From Devosia sp. Leaf420 (GTDB lineage: Bacteria; Pseudomonadota; Alphaproteobacteria; Rhizobiales; Devosiaceae), in the NCBI RefSeq assembly GCF_001425445.1, contig NZ_LMQU01000009.1, forward strand, positions 79,817-143,816: a DNA stretch of 64,000 bases, read 5' to 3'. Both the position numbers and the translations under genes were made by a program. Of this stretch, positions 45,153 through 53,653 are shown in pieces. Position 1 is the stretch's first letter. Every line of letters starts with the position of its first letter. The notes beneath the pieces were generated by a model that saw nothing but the letters and a program-made list of their open reading frames with translations, had not been told where the DNA came from and ran no database searches.

Positions 45153-45790
45153 CAGACCCCCGACAGGCTCGACTGATTGAGCCAGTTGAAGTGAACCGGA
45201 TAGCCTTCGCCAGCAAGAAGTTGCGTCACTTCATGGAGCGGCAGCCCGACGACGCCGGAATAGGAGCCCACGAGTTTGACGACGAATGAGCCGGCAATGC
45301 CCTGGATGGCGTAGCCGCCGGCCTTGTCGCGCCATTCGGCGCTGGCGAGATAGGCTTCCATCTCGCGCGTCGAGAGGCGCTTGAAGCGCAGGCGGGTTTC
45401 AACGATCCGGTTGCGCTTGGCGCCCGACGGCGTCAGGAGCGTGACGCCGGTATAGACCCGATGCGCGCGCCCCGAGAGAAGGCGGAGACATTCGGATGCC
45501 TCTTCCATGGTCTCGGCCTTGGGCAGGATACGCCGGCCAACGGCGACAACCGTATCGGCAGCCAAGACAAGCGCTTCTTCGCCAAAGCCGGCGACGCGCG
45601 CCTTGTGCTGGGCGGTAAGTGCTTTCAGTTCGGCGAGGCGGCCAGCGAGCTTGCGCGGCAATTCGCCCTTTTCGGGCGTTTCATCAACATGAGCGGGCAC
45701 CAGATGCTGGGGCTCGATGCCGATCTGATTGAGCAATGCAAGCCGACGCGGCGAGGCGGAGGCCAGGATCAGGTCCGGACGGCTGGCCAT
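45152..45790 (-). CDS. maf: Maf-family nucleoside triphosphate pyrophosphatase
   Basis: A 212-residue Maf/YhdE-type enzyme, which hydrolyses non-canonical or selected NTPs to NMP and pyrophosphate. The N-terminal [14 protein letters not shown] and the catalytic Asp in [19 protein letters not shown] are present, with [11 protein letters not shown] near the C-terminus. It lies six bases after infA and overlaps yacG. Confidence 0.94.
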   Translation of the reverse strand: MASRPDLILASASPRRLALLNQIGIEPQHLVPAHVDETPEKGELPRKLAGRLAELKALTAQHKARVAGFGEEALVLAADTVVAVGRRILPKAETMEEASECLRLLSGRAHRVYTGVTLLTPSGAKRNRIVETRLRFKRLSTREMEAYLASAEWRDKAGGYAIQGIAGSFVVKLVGSYSGVVGLPLHEVTQLLAGEGYPVHFNWLNQSSLSGV

Positions 45791-45796
45791 AGCTAT

Positions 45797-46015
45797 TTAC
45801 TTGAAACGATAGGTGATGCGACCCTTGGTCAGGTCGTAGGGAGTCATTTCACACAGCACCTTATCGCCGGCGAGAACACGGATACGGTTCTTGCGCATGC
45901 GACCAGCAGTGTGAGCGATGATCTCGTGTTCGTTTTCCAGCTTGACCCTGAAGGTCGCGTTGGGAAGCAATTCGGTGACCACGCCCGGGAATTCGAGCAC
46001 TTCTTCTTTGGCCAT
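45797..46015 (-). CDS. infA: Translation initiation factor IF-1
   Basis: A 72-residue S1/OB-fold protein beginning [19 protein letters not shown] and ending [12 protein letters not shown], the exact IF-1 pattern. It binds the ribosomal A site during initiation. CAGGAG lies a few bases before the ATG at 46015. It sits six bases upstream of maf on the same strand. Confidence 0.98.
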   Translation of the reverse strand: MAKEEVLEFPGVVTELLPNATFRVKLENEHEIIAHTAGRMRKNRIRVLAGDKVLCEMTPYDLTKGRITYRFK

Positions 46016-46090
46016 ACTTTCTCCTGGGAAGACCCCCGCGTGCGAAATTGCTCGGCGGTGGCCGTAAATTTTGGCGGAACCTACTGCAAA

Positions 46091-47050
46091 TCAGTGGCTT
46101 TGTGAACTACCGGAAACCAGTGGTTCCAAACGATTACGAACGCGGCGCCTGAGGCCATCGCGAAGCTCGCGATAAGCCGACAGAACCACGTCCCGACTTC
46201 CCTCGACAAGTGAGGGATCCGTAACCGTCCATTGTTCGACTTCGCCAGCCTCAAGGCCCTTGCGGGCCACAGCCTCCGGCGCATCGTCGGACAGGGTAAC
46301 AACGAGATCGAAGCGGTTGGCCACGAGCTCATCGAGAATATGGGGCGTATGAACGCTCATATCAATCCCGATTTCTTCCATGACCTCATGGACGAACTGA
46401 TCGGCCTTGCCGCCATTGACCCCGACCGAGCGCGCAATGATGCGGCCGGGGAAAGCTTGGCGAACAAGAGCCGCGGCCATGGGCGAGCGCACCGAATTCA
46501 TCGAACAGACGAACAGCACCGTCGGCAATTCGCTCGTCGCCTCGTCGATGCGGCTTGCATAGGGCTGCACGGCGCAGATGAGGGTGAAGAGGCGCCGAGC
46601 CGTATTGAGATCGATGATGATCTTGTTGTTGAGCCGGGTACGGAGGAGTTCGGCCGCCTCATTGTGGAGGCCGCGCCGCGCCATATCGACGGTTTCGATC
46701 TGGAAGGGTTGGGCCGAGCGGATCGCTTCATAATAGGCGTCGCGAATGCGGAAATAATCGCGGATCAGGCGGCGAAACGGCGTCAGCGACAGATAATGCG
46801 CCGCGATCGGCTGGAAGGTTTCGGGGTGCCGGACGTCGAGCACGATGAAATTGCCGATGATCGAAACGTGGAGCGCATAGGGCCCTTCGGCGCTGACGCG
46901 AGCCGGGCGGAACGTGTTGTTTTCAAGGAGGTCATAAATGGCGATCCGCCATTCATGCACCTCGTCGGGATTGATCGAGGTGATGGTATTGGGGTCGAGC
47001 GTGACGGTCACCAGGCGATTGGTGCTGGGCGCCGCCTGTTCGGTCCCCAT
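46091..47050 (-). CDS. UPF0262 domain fused to low-molecular-weight phosphatase domain
   Basis: 319 residues from the ATG at 47050 (GGTGAG seven bases upstream, overlapping the hisD stop region). Residues 1-160 are a UPF0262 domain (DEVHEWRIAIYDLLENNTF, LTPFRRLIRDYF, ARRGLHNEAAELL), a conserved alphaproteobacterial family of unknown role. Residues 176-300 are a low-molecular-weight protein phosphatase/arsenate reductase-like domain with the P-loop VCSMNSVRSP (Cys182, Arg188) and Asp278 in TDPSL. In many relatives these are two adjacent genes at this same site between hisD and infA; here they are a single reading frame. The phosphatase residues look intact. Substrate unknown. Confidence 0.9.
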   Translation of the reverse strand: MGTEQAAPSTNRLVTVTLDPNTITSINPDEVHEWRIAIYDLLENNTFRPARVSAEGPYALHVSIIGNFIVLDVRHPETFQPIAAHYLSLTPFRRLIRDYFRIRDAYYEAIRSAQPFQIETVDMARRGLHNEAAELLRTRLNNKIIIDLNTARRLFTLICAVQPYASRIDEATSELPTVLFVCSMNSVRSPMAAALVRQAFPGRIIARSVGVNGGKADQFVHEVMEEIGIDMSVHTPHILDELVANRFDLVVTLSDDAPEAVARKGLEAGEVEQWTVTDPSLVEGSRDVVLSAYRELRDGLRRRVRNRLEPLVSGSSQSH

Positions 47051-47058
47051 GGTGATAC

Positions 47059-48351
47059 TCACCGATTAAGCCGAATCGAAATCGAGCGGCCATGCCCATT
47101 GAGCGCCTCGACTTCGGCGATGGTGACGGCAGCATCGGCCAGCGCCGACAGCGAGGACGGCGTGCATCCAAGGATCGACGTGCGCTTGACGAAATCGAGG
47201 ACGCCGAGGCCCGAGGCAAAGCGTGCCGAGCGGGCAGTGGGCAGGACGTGGTTGGAGCCGCCGACATAGTCGCCAATGGCTTCGGGCGTGTGGTGGCCAA
47301 GGAAGATTGCCCCGGCGTGGCGAATGGCTGGCACCAGCGCCTGGGGATCATCGACGGCAAGTTCGACATGCTCGGAGGCGATGCGATTGGCGAGGGCCGT
47401 GGCGGTGTCGAGTGTATCGACGGTGATGACGGCGCCGAATTCGTCCCAGCCTTCGCGGGCGATGGATTCTTTAGGCAGGAGGCTGAGCTGGCGATCGACT
47501 TCGGCCTCGACGGCGTCCGCGATGGCTTCTTCTGTCGTGACGAGGATCGATTGCGCGCCGCCGCCATGCTCGGCCTGGGCGATGAGATCGGCGGCGATCC
47601 AGGCGGGGTTGGCGGAGCGATCGGCAATGACGAGGACCTCGGAGGGGCCAGCAATGAGGTCGATGCCGACCTGACCGAATACTTGGCGCTTGGCGGCCGC
47701 AACGAAGGCATTGCCGGGGCCCATGATCTTGTCGACGCGCGGAATGGCGGCAGTGCCGTAGGCGAGAGCAGCAACGGCCTGCGCGCCACCGACGCGGTAG
47801 ATTTCTGTGACGCCGGCAATCTGGGCGGCGCAGAGAATGGCGGCGGCCAACTGGCCATTGGGGGTCGGCACAACCATGGCGATGCGCGGAACCCCCGCGA
47901 CCTTGGCCGGCACGGCATTCATCAGCACCGAGGAGGGATAAGAGGCGAGCCCGCCGGGCACATAAATGCCGACGGCGTCGATGGCCGTCCAGCGCGAACC
48001 AAGGGTGACACCGAGGGCATCGGTATAGAGATCATCTTTGGGCATCTGCCGCTCGTGGTGCGACTTGATGCGATCATGGGCGGTCTGGAGGGCTTCGCGG
48101 ACTTCGGGCGAGACGCGGGCGGCAGCGTCAGCGATTTCCTCAGACGAAAAGCGCAGGGTTTGCGGGGTGACACCGGCCTTGTCGAACTTGTTGGTGAGTT
48201 CGGCCACCGCTACGTCCCCGCGGGCGCGGACATCGGCAATGATCCCGGCAACGATGTCGCCCACTTCCTGCGAGGCCTCGCGCTTGCTGCCGAGGAGGTC
48301 GGTGAAGCTGGCCTCGAAATCGGCTGCGGCGCTATCGAGACGAAGGGGCAT
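47059..48351 (-). CDS. hisD: Histidinol dehydrogenase
   Basis: A 430-residue zinc enzyme oxidising histidinol to histidine in two NAD-dependent steps. Family features include IDAVGIYVPGGLASYPSSVLMNAVPA, IDKIMGPGNAFV near KIMGPGN, the DLIAQAEHG motif with catalytic Glu-His, and SNHVLPT. The length is normal. It starts the minus-strand run hisD-(UPF0262/phosphatase)-infA-maf-yacG. No other his gene is in the window. Confidence 0.97.
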   Translation of the reverse strand: MPLRLDSAAADFEASFTDLLGSKREASQEVGDIVAGIIADVRARGDVAVAELTNKFDKAGVTPQTLRFSSEEIADAAARVSPEVREALQTAHDRIKSHHERQMPKDDLYTDALGVTLGSRWTAIDAVGIYVPGGLASYPSSVLMNAVPAKVAGVPRIAMVVPTPNGQLAAAILCAAQIAGVTEIYRVGGAQAVAALAYGTAAIPRVDKIMGPGNAFVAAAKRQVFGQVGIDLIAGPSEVLVIADRSANPAWIAADLIAQAEHGGGAQSILVTTEEAIADAVEAEVDRQLSLLPKESIAREGWDEFGAVITVDTLDTATALANRIASEHVELAVDDPQALVPAIRHAGAIFLGHHTPEAIGDYVGGSNHVLPTARSARFASGLGVLDFVKRTSILGCTPSSLSALADAAVTIAEVEALNGHGRSISIRLNR

Positions 48352-48846
48352 GTGCGGTCCGAACTTGGGCAGGAAAGATGGTCCGATCTATCCCGATGGG
48401 CGTGTGGGTCGCAAGGGGGAATGGGGTTTTGGGGGAGGGAGAGGGCTGTGGTTCTCGTTGCTTGGGGAGCATCTGCTCGTCCCGCGTGGGCAATTGTTTC
48501 TTTGGACCTACATGCTTCCCCCACCCACGATGCTTCCCTCGGGCTTGACCCGAGGGTCAGTCGCGTGTGCACAGGTGATCGTGGCTCCCGCACAGGCCCT
48601 CGGGTCAGGCCCGAGGGAAGCACGGTTCTTGTGGGAATGTCGGGAACTCGAAAGCTCGAAAGCTCCTCAGGTGATGGTCGGGCCCACATGAGGGGCGTTG
48701 CTTGGGCCGGCGGCATGTTGTGAACAGGTGCTGGCTGCAAGTCAGTTGCGCCATGTGTTTGGCGCAGTGCCGATTCGCATAGGCAAATATTGCCTAGTGG
48801 CAAGAGAAAAGGCAGAATGGCCAGTAAATCCCTTGGAGGCAGGGTC
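48352..48846. other. Long intergenic region with an inverted repeat (495 bp)
   Basis: No convincing protein gene is found here. Overlapping short frames on both strands have no ribosome sites and arginine-rich, atypical composition. The main structure is the palindromic element at 48531-48622. Elsewhere a G-rich tract (gggggaatggggttttggggg) follows the hisD start on its upstream side. Confidence 0.6.
48531..48622. repeat. 26-bp inverted repeat with 40-bp spacer
   Basis: The left arm (48531-48556, tgcttccctcgggcttgacc...) and right arm (48597-48622) are reverse complements with one mismatch. Each arm also contains an internal palindrome (CCCTCGGG..CCCGAGGG), as in widespread intergenic palindromic repeats of rhizobia. 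Confidence 0.85.
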
Positions 48847-49104
48847 ATGGCTATTGCTTTTCTGCCGATGCAGCCGGTTGAAACCGGCGAATTTATTCTG
48901 GCTGTCGACGCGCATCTGATCGATGCGATCGAGCGCTGGAAGGACATCAATGGGCTCGACGTGCCCACGAGCCAGGCGGCGGAAATGCTGCTGCGCCAGG
49001 CGCTTCGGCTCGATGGCTGCCTAGAGGAAGACCGCATGGGCGCGCAGCGGGCCAAGGCATTGCTCGAAATGTTCCAGGAAGCCGCCGGGCCGCGCGCCGA
49101 CTAG
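48847..49104 (+). CDS. Hypothetical protein (85 aa), possible ribbon-helix-helix-like
   Basis: From the ATG at 48847, which has GGAGG seven bases upstream, the product has 85 residues. It contains LAVDAHLIDAIERWKDINGLDVPTSQAAEMLLRQAL: a short strand-like segment followed by two helices, which resembles but does not clearly match a ribbon-helix-helix DNA-binding fold. No other motif is recognised. It is convergent with the reductase gene. Confidence 0.65.
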   Translation: MAIAFLPMQPVETGEFILAVDAHLIDAIERWKDINGLDVPTSQAAEMLLRQALRLDGCLEEDRMGAQRAKALLEMFQEAAGPRAD

Positions 49105-49124
49105 GCAGGCGCGCGAGGGCGACT

Positions 49125-49724
49125 TTATCGCCGCACCAGGGAAAAATTGAAGTTCGGGCCGCCGACGGCCTTTTCGATCGAAATCCAGGCTGCGGCCATA
49201 TTTTCCATGGCACGACAGGCCTTGAGATCGCCGAGGTCGACAATGTCGGTCCAGCCGAAAGTCTTCAGCAGATCTTTGACTTCCGCCTTTGCCTCATCAT
49301 CGTTTGAGGCGATGAAGACGGTGGTCGGCCGTGGCAGGCTGCCGGGATCGACCATCAGATGGGCGCTGATATTGTTGAGCGTCTTGACGAGCCGCGTTTT
49401 GGGATGAGCCGCCTGGATCGCCTCGCCGAGAGGCGTTTCGAGCGGTCCCTCGATCGAGCTTTCGAAATTGCCGATATCGACGAAGATCTTACCGTCAATG
49501 GCGCAATCTTTCAGCGCCTCGAGGGCGATCGCTCCTTCCATGGCATTGACGACCCAGTCGCCATGCTGCGCCGCATCTGACGCAGAGCCGAGCGCAATAC
49601 CCGGGAATTCATCGGCTTTATCTTTCGCATGGGGCGAGCCCAGCATCACCTCATGCCCGAGCGACGCCAATTTCTTGGCGATCTTGCCGCCGACATCGCC
49701 ACTGCCCAAAACGCCGATCCGCAT
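49125..49724 (-). CDS. NADPH-dependent F420-reductase-like NAD(P)-binding protein
   Basis: 199 residues from the ATG at 49724 (AGGAG upstream). The N-terminal Rossmann fold RIGVLGSGDVGGKIAKKLASLGHEV and LGSPHA match the NADP-oxidoreductase coenzyme F420-dependent family, whose non-archaeal members use unknown substrates. The C-terminal part has TLNNISAHLMVDP and a mostly helical end. The bacterium need not make F420. Confidence 0.85.
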   Translation of the reverse strand: MRIGVLGSGDVGGKIAKKLASLGHEVMLGSPHAKDKADEFPGIALGSASDAAQHGDWVVNAMEGAIALEALKDCAIDGKIFVDIGNFESSIEGPLETPLGEAIQAAHPKTRLVKTLNNISAHLMVDPGSLPRPTTVFIASNDDEAKAEVKDLLKTFGWTDIVDLGDLKACRAMENMAAAWISIEKAVGGPNFNFSLVRR

Positions 49725-49781
49725 CGCTCTTCTCCTGTTCAATTGGGAGAAGAGCAACGCATCAGGCGCGAAAGGGTTGGC

Positions 49782-50216
49782 TCAGTCTAGCGCGTGGGCC
49801 GGTTTGGCCGCTGCCGCCCAGGCGGAGCCGAGATCGCCAAGACGGGCTTCGAGGCATTCGACGGTGAGGCGGACAGTGCCGCCGCCGGCGAAGGTCAGTT
49901 CCACCACGCCGGAAACACCATCGGGTGTGGGCGTGAAGGTGAGCGCCAGAAGGTTGAGCACGCCCTCGGGGGCAGCCGGATCAAAGCCCGCATAGGCGAC
50001 ATTTTGGACGCGATCAAAATGGAGCCCTGCGCGCTTGCGCAGGCCTTTTGAGCGCGGCTGGTCGCTCGACCAATCATAGCGGTTCATCAGCAGGGCAAAG
50101 CGCCGATCGGCACGGGCATAGCCCATATCGACGACGCGCACGACGGCATCCTGCACATGGGCGGACAGCACGTCGAGATCTTCACTATCAAGCGCAAGCA
50201 GCTTGAGATCGGTCAT
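49782..50216 (-). CDS. DUF2948 family protein
   Basis: 144 residues from the ATG at 50216. Starts MTDLKLLALDSEDLDVLSAHVQDAV, with RRFALLMNRYDW, RAGLHFDRVQNV and a C-terminal ECLEARLGDLGSAW, the pattern of DUF2948, found in alphaproteobacteria between murA and hisD. Function unknown. Here it is separated from murA by a glutathione transferase-like gene and from hisD by three genes. Confidence 0.85.
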   Translation of the reverse strand: MTDLKLLALDSEDLDVLSAHVQDAVVRVVDMGYARADRRFALLMNRYDWSSDQPRSKGLRKRAGLHFDRVQNVAYAGFDPAAPEGVLNLLALTFTPTPDGVSGVVELTFAGGGTVRLTVECLEARLGDLGSAWAAAAKPAHALD

Positions 50217-50268
50217 GGCGGGGCCTTGGTCAAACATTTTCGCCATATTTGGTCATGGCCGGACCGAT

Positions 50269-50919
50269 CTACAAGCTCGCCTTGTCGCGGGCAATGCTGC
50301 CGGCAGCGAAATGAGCCATCTGCGCATCATAAGCGCGCTTGAACGCAGGACGCGACGTGGCTCGCGCCACATAGGCTTCAAGTGCTGGATGGGGATTGAA
50401 CTGCCGGAACTTTGGCACCCGCAGCACGTCGGCCATCAGGAGATCGGCAATGGTAAAGCGCCCGCCGGCGAGCCATTCGCGTTTGGCAAGGACGGCGTCG
50501 AGGTGTCTTAGGCGTTGCAAGAGCCACGGTTCCAGCGGATTTTCGGCTGGGTCCGAGAGGCCGACAAACCACCAGGAGACCGAGACAAGTTCGACGGAAT
50601 TGAGCGCGGCAATTACCCATTCGAGCGTTTCCGCAGCGCCTTTGGGATCGGTCGGCATCAGCGCGGTGCTCTTTTGCGCCAGGTGGAGCAGGCAGGCGCC
50701 GCTTTCAAAGAGCGTAATATCGCCATCCTGCAATACCGGCACCTGCCCAAAAGGCTGGCGCGCATAATGCTCGGGGCTGCGATCGTCGAACTTTACCGAT
50801 TTGACCGAATAGGGCAGGCACGCTTCCTCGCAGGCCCAGCGCAGTCGCAAATCCCGGACAAAGCCGCGTGGGCCCTCGGGCACCCAGTCATAGGTCCAGA
50901 TTGTGAGATCTGCGGTCAT
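50269..50919 (-). CDS. Glutathione S-transferase family protein
   Basis: 216 residues from the ATG at 50919. N-terminal thioredoxin-like domain with GFVRDLRLRWACEEACLPY, the cis-proline in FGQVPVLQDGDITLFESGACLLHL (the VP and ES pair that hold glutathione), then an all-helical C-terminal domain (RFTIADLLMADVLRV). Likely a cytoplasmic transferase or reductase using glutathione; substrate unknown. It lies between murA and the DUF2948 gene. Confidence 0.9.
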   Translation of the reverse strand: MTADLTIWTYDWVPEGPRGFVRDLRLRWACEEACLPYSVKSVKFDDRSPEHYARQPFGQVPVLQDGDITLFESGACLLHLAQKSTALMPTDPKGAAETLEWVIAALNSVELVSVSWWFVGLSDPAENPLEPWLLQRLRHLDAVLAKREWLAGGRFTIADLLMADVLRVPKFRQFNPHPALEAYVARATSRPAFKRAYDAQMAHFAAGSIARDKASL

Positions 50920-50978
50920 TGCGGCGTCTCCTCGCTTTGCCCGATCATGCGAGCTGCGGGACATTGCCGCAAGGTTTT

Positions 50979-51013
50979 TGGGCAAAAGAAAAGGCCCGGT
51001 GGTGCCGGGCCTT
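50979..51013 (-). terminator. Rho-independent terminator of murA
   Basis: On the minus strand AAGGCCCGG-CACCA-CCGGGCCTT is followed by TTTCTTTTG. It lies 52 bases beyond the murA stop, so murA is probably transcribed separately from the downstream transferase gene. Confidence 0.85.
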
Positions 51014-51064
51014 CGGTTCTTGGTCATGCCTGCCATTCGAGCGTAGCTTTCATGGCTTAGCGCG

Positions 51065-52357
51065 CTAGCCAGCCAGACGCTCAATTTCCGCGCCGCAGCG
51101 GCTGAGCTTGTCTTCGAGCCGTTCAAAGCCGCGATCAAGGTGATAGATGCGGTTGACGATCGTCTCGCCCTTGGCCGCTAGGCCGGCAATGACCAGCGAC
51201 ACCGAAGCGCGCAGATCGGTCGCCATCACCTGGGCACCCTTGAGCTGAGATTTGCCGCGAATGGTGGCGAGCTGGCCATCGACGGCGATATCGGCGCCAA
51301 AGCGGGCAAGTTCGGCCACATGCATGTAGCGGTTCTCAAAGATCGTCTCGCGCACATGGCTCGTGCCCTGGCTCATGGTCATCAGCGCCATGAACTGGGC
51401 CTGGAGATCGGTCGGGAATCCCGGGAACGGATGGGTTTCGACATCGACAGGCTGGATGCCATTGCCATTGCGCGTGACGCGAATGCCACCGGCTTCCGTT
51501 GTCAGATCGACACCGGTCTTGGCCAAAATATCGAGCGCCGACTGCAGATGGTCAGCGCGCGCACCGCGGAGGAAAACGTCGCCACCGGTCATGGCCGCAG
51601 CCATGGCGAAGGTGCCGGTTTCGATACGGTCGGGAATGACTTCCACATTGGCGCCATGCAGCTTTTCGACGCCTTCAATGGTCAGCGTCCGCGTGCCAAT
51701 GCCCGAAATTTTCGCGCCCATGGCGACGAGACATTCGGCAACATTGGTGATCTCGGGCTCCTGCGCCGCATTCTCGATCACCGTCGTGCCCTTGGCGAGC
51801 GTTGCCGCCATGAGAAGCGTATGCGTCGCGCCGACCGACACCTTGGGGAACACGATCCGCGCGCCGATGAGACCACCCTTGGGCGCCTTGGCGACCACAT
51901 AGCCATCGTCGATGTCGATTTCGGCGCCGAGCTCCTTCAATCCAAAAAGGAAGAGATCGACCGGGCGCGTGCCGATGGCGCAGCCGCCGGGAAGGGAAAC
52001 GCGGGCCTCGTGGCAGCGGGCGAGCAAGGGTCCGATGACCCAGAAGCTGGCGCGCATTTTCGAAACGAGATCATAAGGCGCTGTGGTGTCGACGATATCG
52101 GCGGCATGAAAGGTCATGCGCTGCCCGCCATCATCGGATTCGCCGCGACGCCGGCCATGCACGGCAATATCGACGCCGTGATTTTCGAGAATGCGCTCGA
52201 GCTGCTTGACGTCGGCGAGCCGCGGCACATTGGTGAGCACCAAGGGCTCATCGGAGAGCAGTGACGCGATCATCAGGGGCAGGGCGGCATTCTTGGCGCC
52301 CGAAATGGTGATGTCACCATGAAGCGGGTTGCCGCCGACCAAACGAATACGATCCAT
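51065..52357 (-). CDS. murA: UDP-N-acetylglucosamine 1-carboxyvinyltransferase
   Basis: 430 residues. First committed step of peptidoglycan synthesis: transfers enolpyruvate from PEP to UDP-GlcNAc. The PEP-binding cysteine is Cys126 in [13 protein letters not shown], the fosfomycin target. Other motifs: NGxG-type [11 protein letters not shown], and the conserved C-terminal [17 protein letters not shown]. It is at the upstream end of the conserved murA-DUF2948-hisD block. Confidence 0.97.
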   Translation of the reverse strand: MDRIRLVGGNPLHGDITISGAKNAALPLMIASLLSDEPLVLTNVPRLADVKQLERILENHGVDIAVHGRRRGESDDGGQRMTFHAADIVDTTAPYDLVSKMRASFWVIGPLLARCHEARVSLPGGCAIGTRPVDLFLFGLKELGAEIDIDDGYVVAKAPKGGLIGARIVFPKVSVGATHTLLMAATLAKGTTVIENAAQEPEITNVAECLVAMGAKISGIGTRTLTIEGVEKLHGANVEVIPDRIETGTFAMAAAMTGGDVFLRGARADHLQSALDILAKTGVDLTTEAGGIRVTRNGNGIQPVDVETHPFPGFPTDLQAQFMALMTMSQGTSHVRETIFENRYMHVAELARFGADIAVDGQLATIRGKSQLKGAQVMATDLRASVSLVIAGLAAKGETIVNRIYHLDRGFERLEDKLSRCGAEIERLAG

Positions 52358-52493
52358 GAAATGGTTCCTCTGAACCGGCCCGGAAAGGGCCTTCTACCTT
52401 TGAAGGGAGGTAGGCGAGGTCTTCGTTGCCACGTAAGCCAGACCAGCCGCGCTCTTGCGAATATGTGACGTTCCTATGTCGCCCGAAAATGAT

Positions 52494-52643
52494 TTACGGT
52501 TTCTTGACCGCGATCGTTTCGGGTGCCGGAGCATCGTCCTGGGCAGCGCGCGCCCGGGCTTGATCCTTACGACGTTTGAGATTCTCGCGAAGCTTTGCGG
52601 CCAATCTTTGCTCACGGGCCTCAGCTTGCGCAGATTTACTCAT
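52494..52643 (-). CDS. Small basic conserved protein (49 aa)
   Basis: From the ATG at 52643 (AGGAAGGC upstream) the product is 49 residues: MSKSAQAEAREQRLAAKLRENLKRR in overlapping parts, a charged helix with many Arg/Lys, then a short Ala/Pro tail ending VKKP. I have seen similar short proteins annotated as hypothetical in alphaproteobacteria. The function is unknown; a nucleic-acid or ribosome contact would fit the charge but is a guess. Confidence 0.6.
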   Translation of the reverse strand: MSKSAQAEAREQRLAAKLRENLKRRKDQARARAAQDDAPAPETIAVKKP

Positions 52644-52771
52644 CGCCTTCCTGGCTAACGGTGATTCACAACGGGTCCGTTGATATGCGGTTTTTGCGCT
52701 TGCGTCGAGTGAATCCCTATGGCAGTAGAGCGCCCGTCGCCGCAGAAAACCGCCAGCGACATTTTGACGAT

Positions 52772-52846
<75 letters not shown>

Positions 52847-52990
52847 TTTTTCTTCTCAGTATTTTTGGTTTTAAGATCGCAAAGCGACTCCAACGAGTTT
52901 GTCGCTGCCATGCGGGATCGTCGCGGATGGTGACTAGGGCGTTTGCCTGAAGCCGCGTACCAACATCCAACATTGCCTAGTCGTCCGAAA

Positions 52991-53260
52991 TTACTCGACG
53001 ACTTTTGGCCGGCGGCCGGCTTTTAGGGGTTTGGGCTTTTGGTCTTCGGCGCTGGGCGGGGCGAAGAGTTCGGCGATGGAGACGCCGAGGGTGACGGCGA
53101 CCTTATCGAGGATGCCGATGGAGGGGTTTTCCATCATGCGTTCGAGCCGGCTGACATAGGTGCGATCCACCCCGGCGAGCTCGGCAAGCTTGTCCTGCGA
53201 CAGCTTTCGGTCAACTCTCAGGCGTCGCATATTCCATGCAACGAGCTCACGACTGTCCAT
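52991..53260 (-). CDS. XRE-family helix-turn-helix regulator (89 aa)
   Basis: An 89-residue protein with a canonical Cro/C1 HTH at about 12-65: MRRLRVDRKLSQDKLAELAGVDRTYVSRLERMMENPSI and LDKVAVTLGVSIAELF. The C-terminus is a short basic tail (KPLKAGRRPKVVE). It probably binds DNA as a dimer and may regulate itself. No toxin or phage gene is adjacent. The second small HTH gene lies 56 bases upstream on the same strand. Confidence 0.9.
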   Translation of the reverse strand: MDSRELVAWNMRRLRVDRKLSQDKLAELAGVDRTYVSRLERMMENPSIGILDKVAVTLGVSIAELFAPPSAEDQKPKPLKAGRRPKVVE

Positions 53261-53316
53261 GGCCCCTCCCGCCAGATTCGCGGGGGCAACCTACACAATC
53301 GGCAATAGGGAAACAA

Positions 53317-53574
53317 TCAAGCTGAGCGGCGTGTCTCTCGGAAGTCCGCGTGGGCTTCGGGCGCCAGCATCAGGCTATGCAACGAGACCGAGAGGGATTT
53401 TGCGACGCTATCGAGCTCATCGAGGGTAATCTCGAGCCGGCCAGCTTCGAGTGCGGTAACCGCGTCGACGGACCACCCGAGCTTTTCGGCAAGGCCGGCA
53501 GCACTCCAGCCACGAGCAATGCGCAGGCTTTTGCTGTTGAGACCAAGAATTGTGCTCGCTGCAATAGCGCCCAC
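53317..53574 (-). CDS. Small HTH protein (GTG start, 85 aa), divergent XRE-like
   Basis: Read from a GTG at 53574 with GAGG six bases upstream, giving 85 residues; the frame continues further upstream but runs antisense into the sensor kinase gene. HTH-like pattern: SKSLRIARGWSAAGLAEKLGW and SVDAVTALEAGRLEITLDEL, ending with a helix SVAKSLSVSLHSL. It is close in layout to the small protein at 58884 (GW[SA]V, EAG and LD[ED][LI]D at matching places), suggesting paralogues. Function unknown. Confidence 0.65.
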   Translation of the reverse strand: MGAIAASTILGLNSKSLRIARGWSAAGLAEKLGWSVDAVTALEAGRLEITLDELDSVAKSLSVSLHSLMLAPEAHADFRETRRSA

Positions 53575-53653
53575 GCCGCACCTCGAATCGTTTTTAATAG
53601 CTGGCAAGAGGATAGCGGCATGCGGGCTTCGCGGTCCGTCTATTAAGGTAGCG

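Noticed and set aside
47092-48723. Plus-strand frame of 543 codons opposite hisD
   Set aside because: Mirror of the hisD frame; composition rich in Gly/Asp without motifs.
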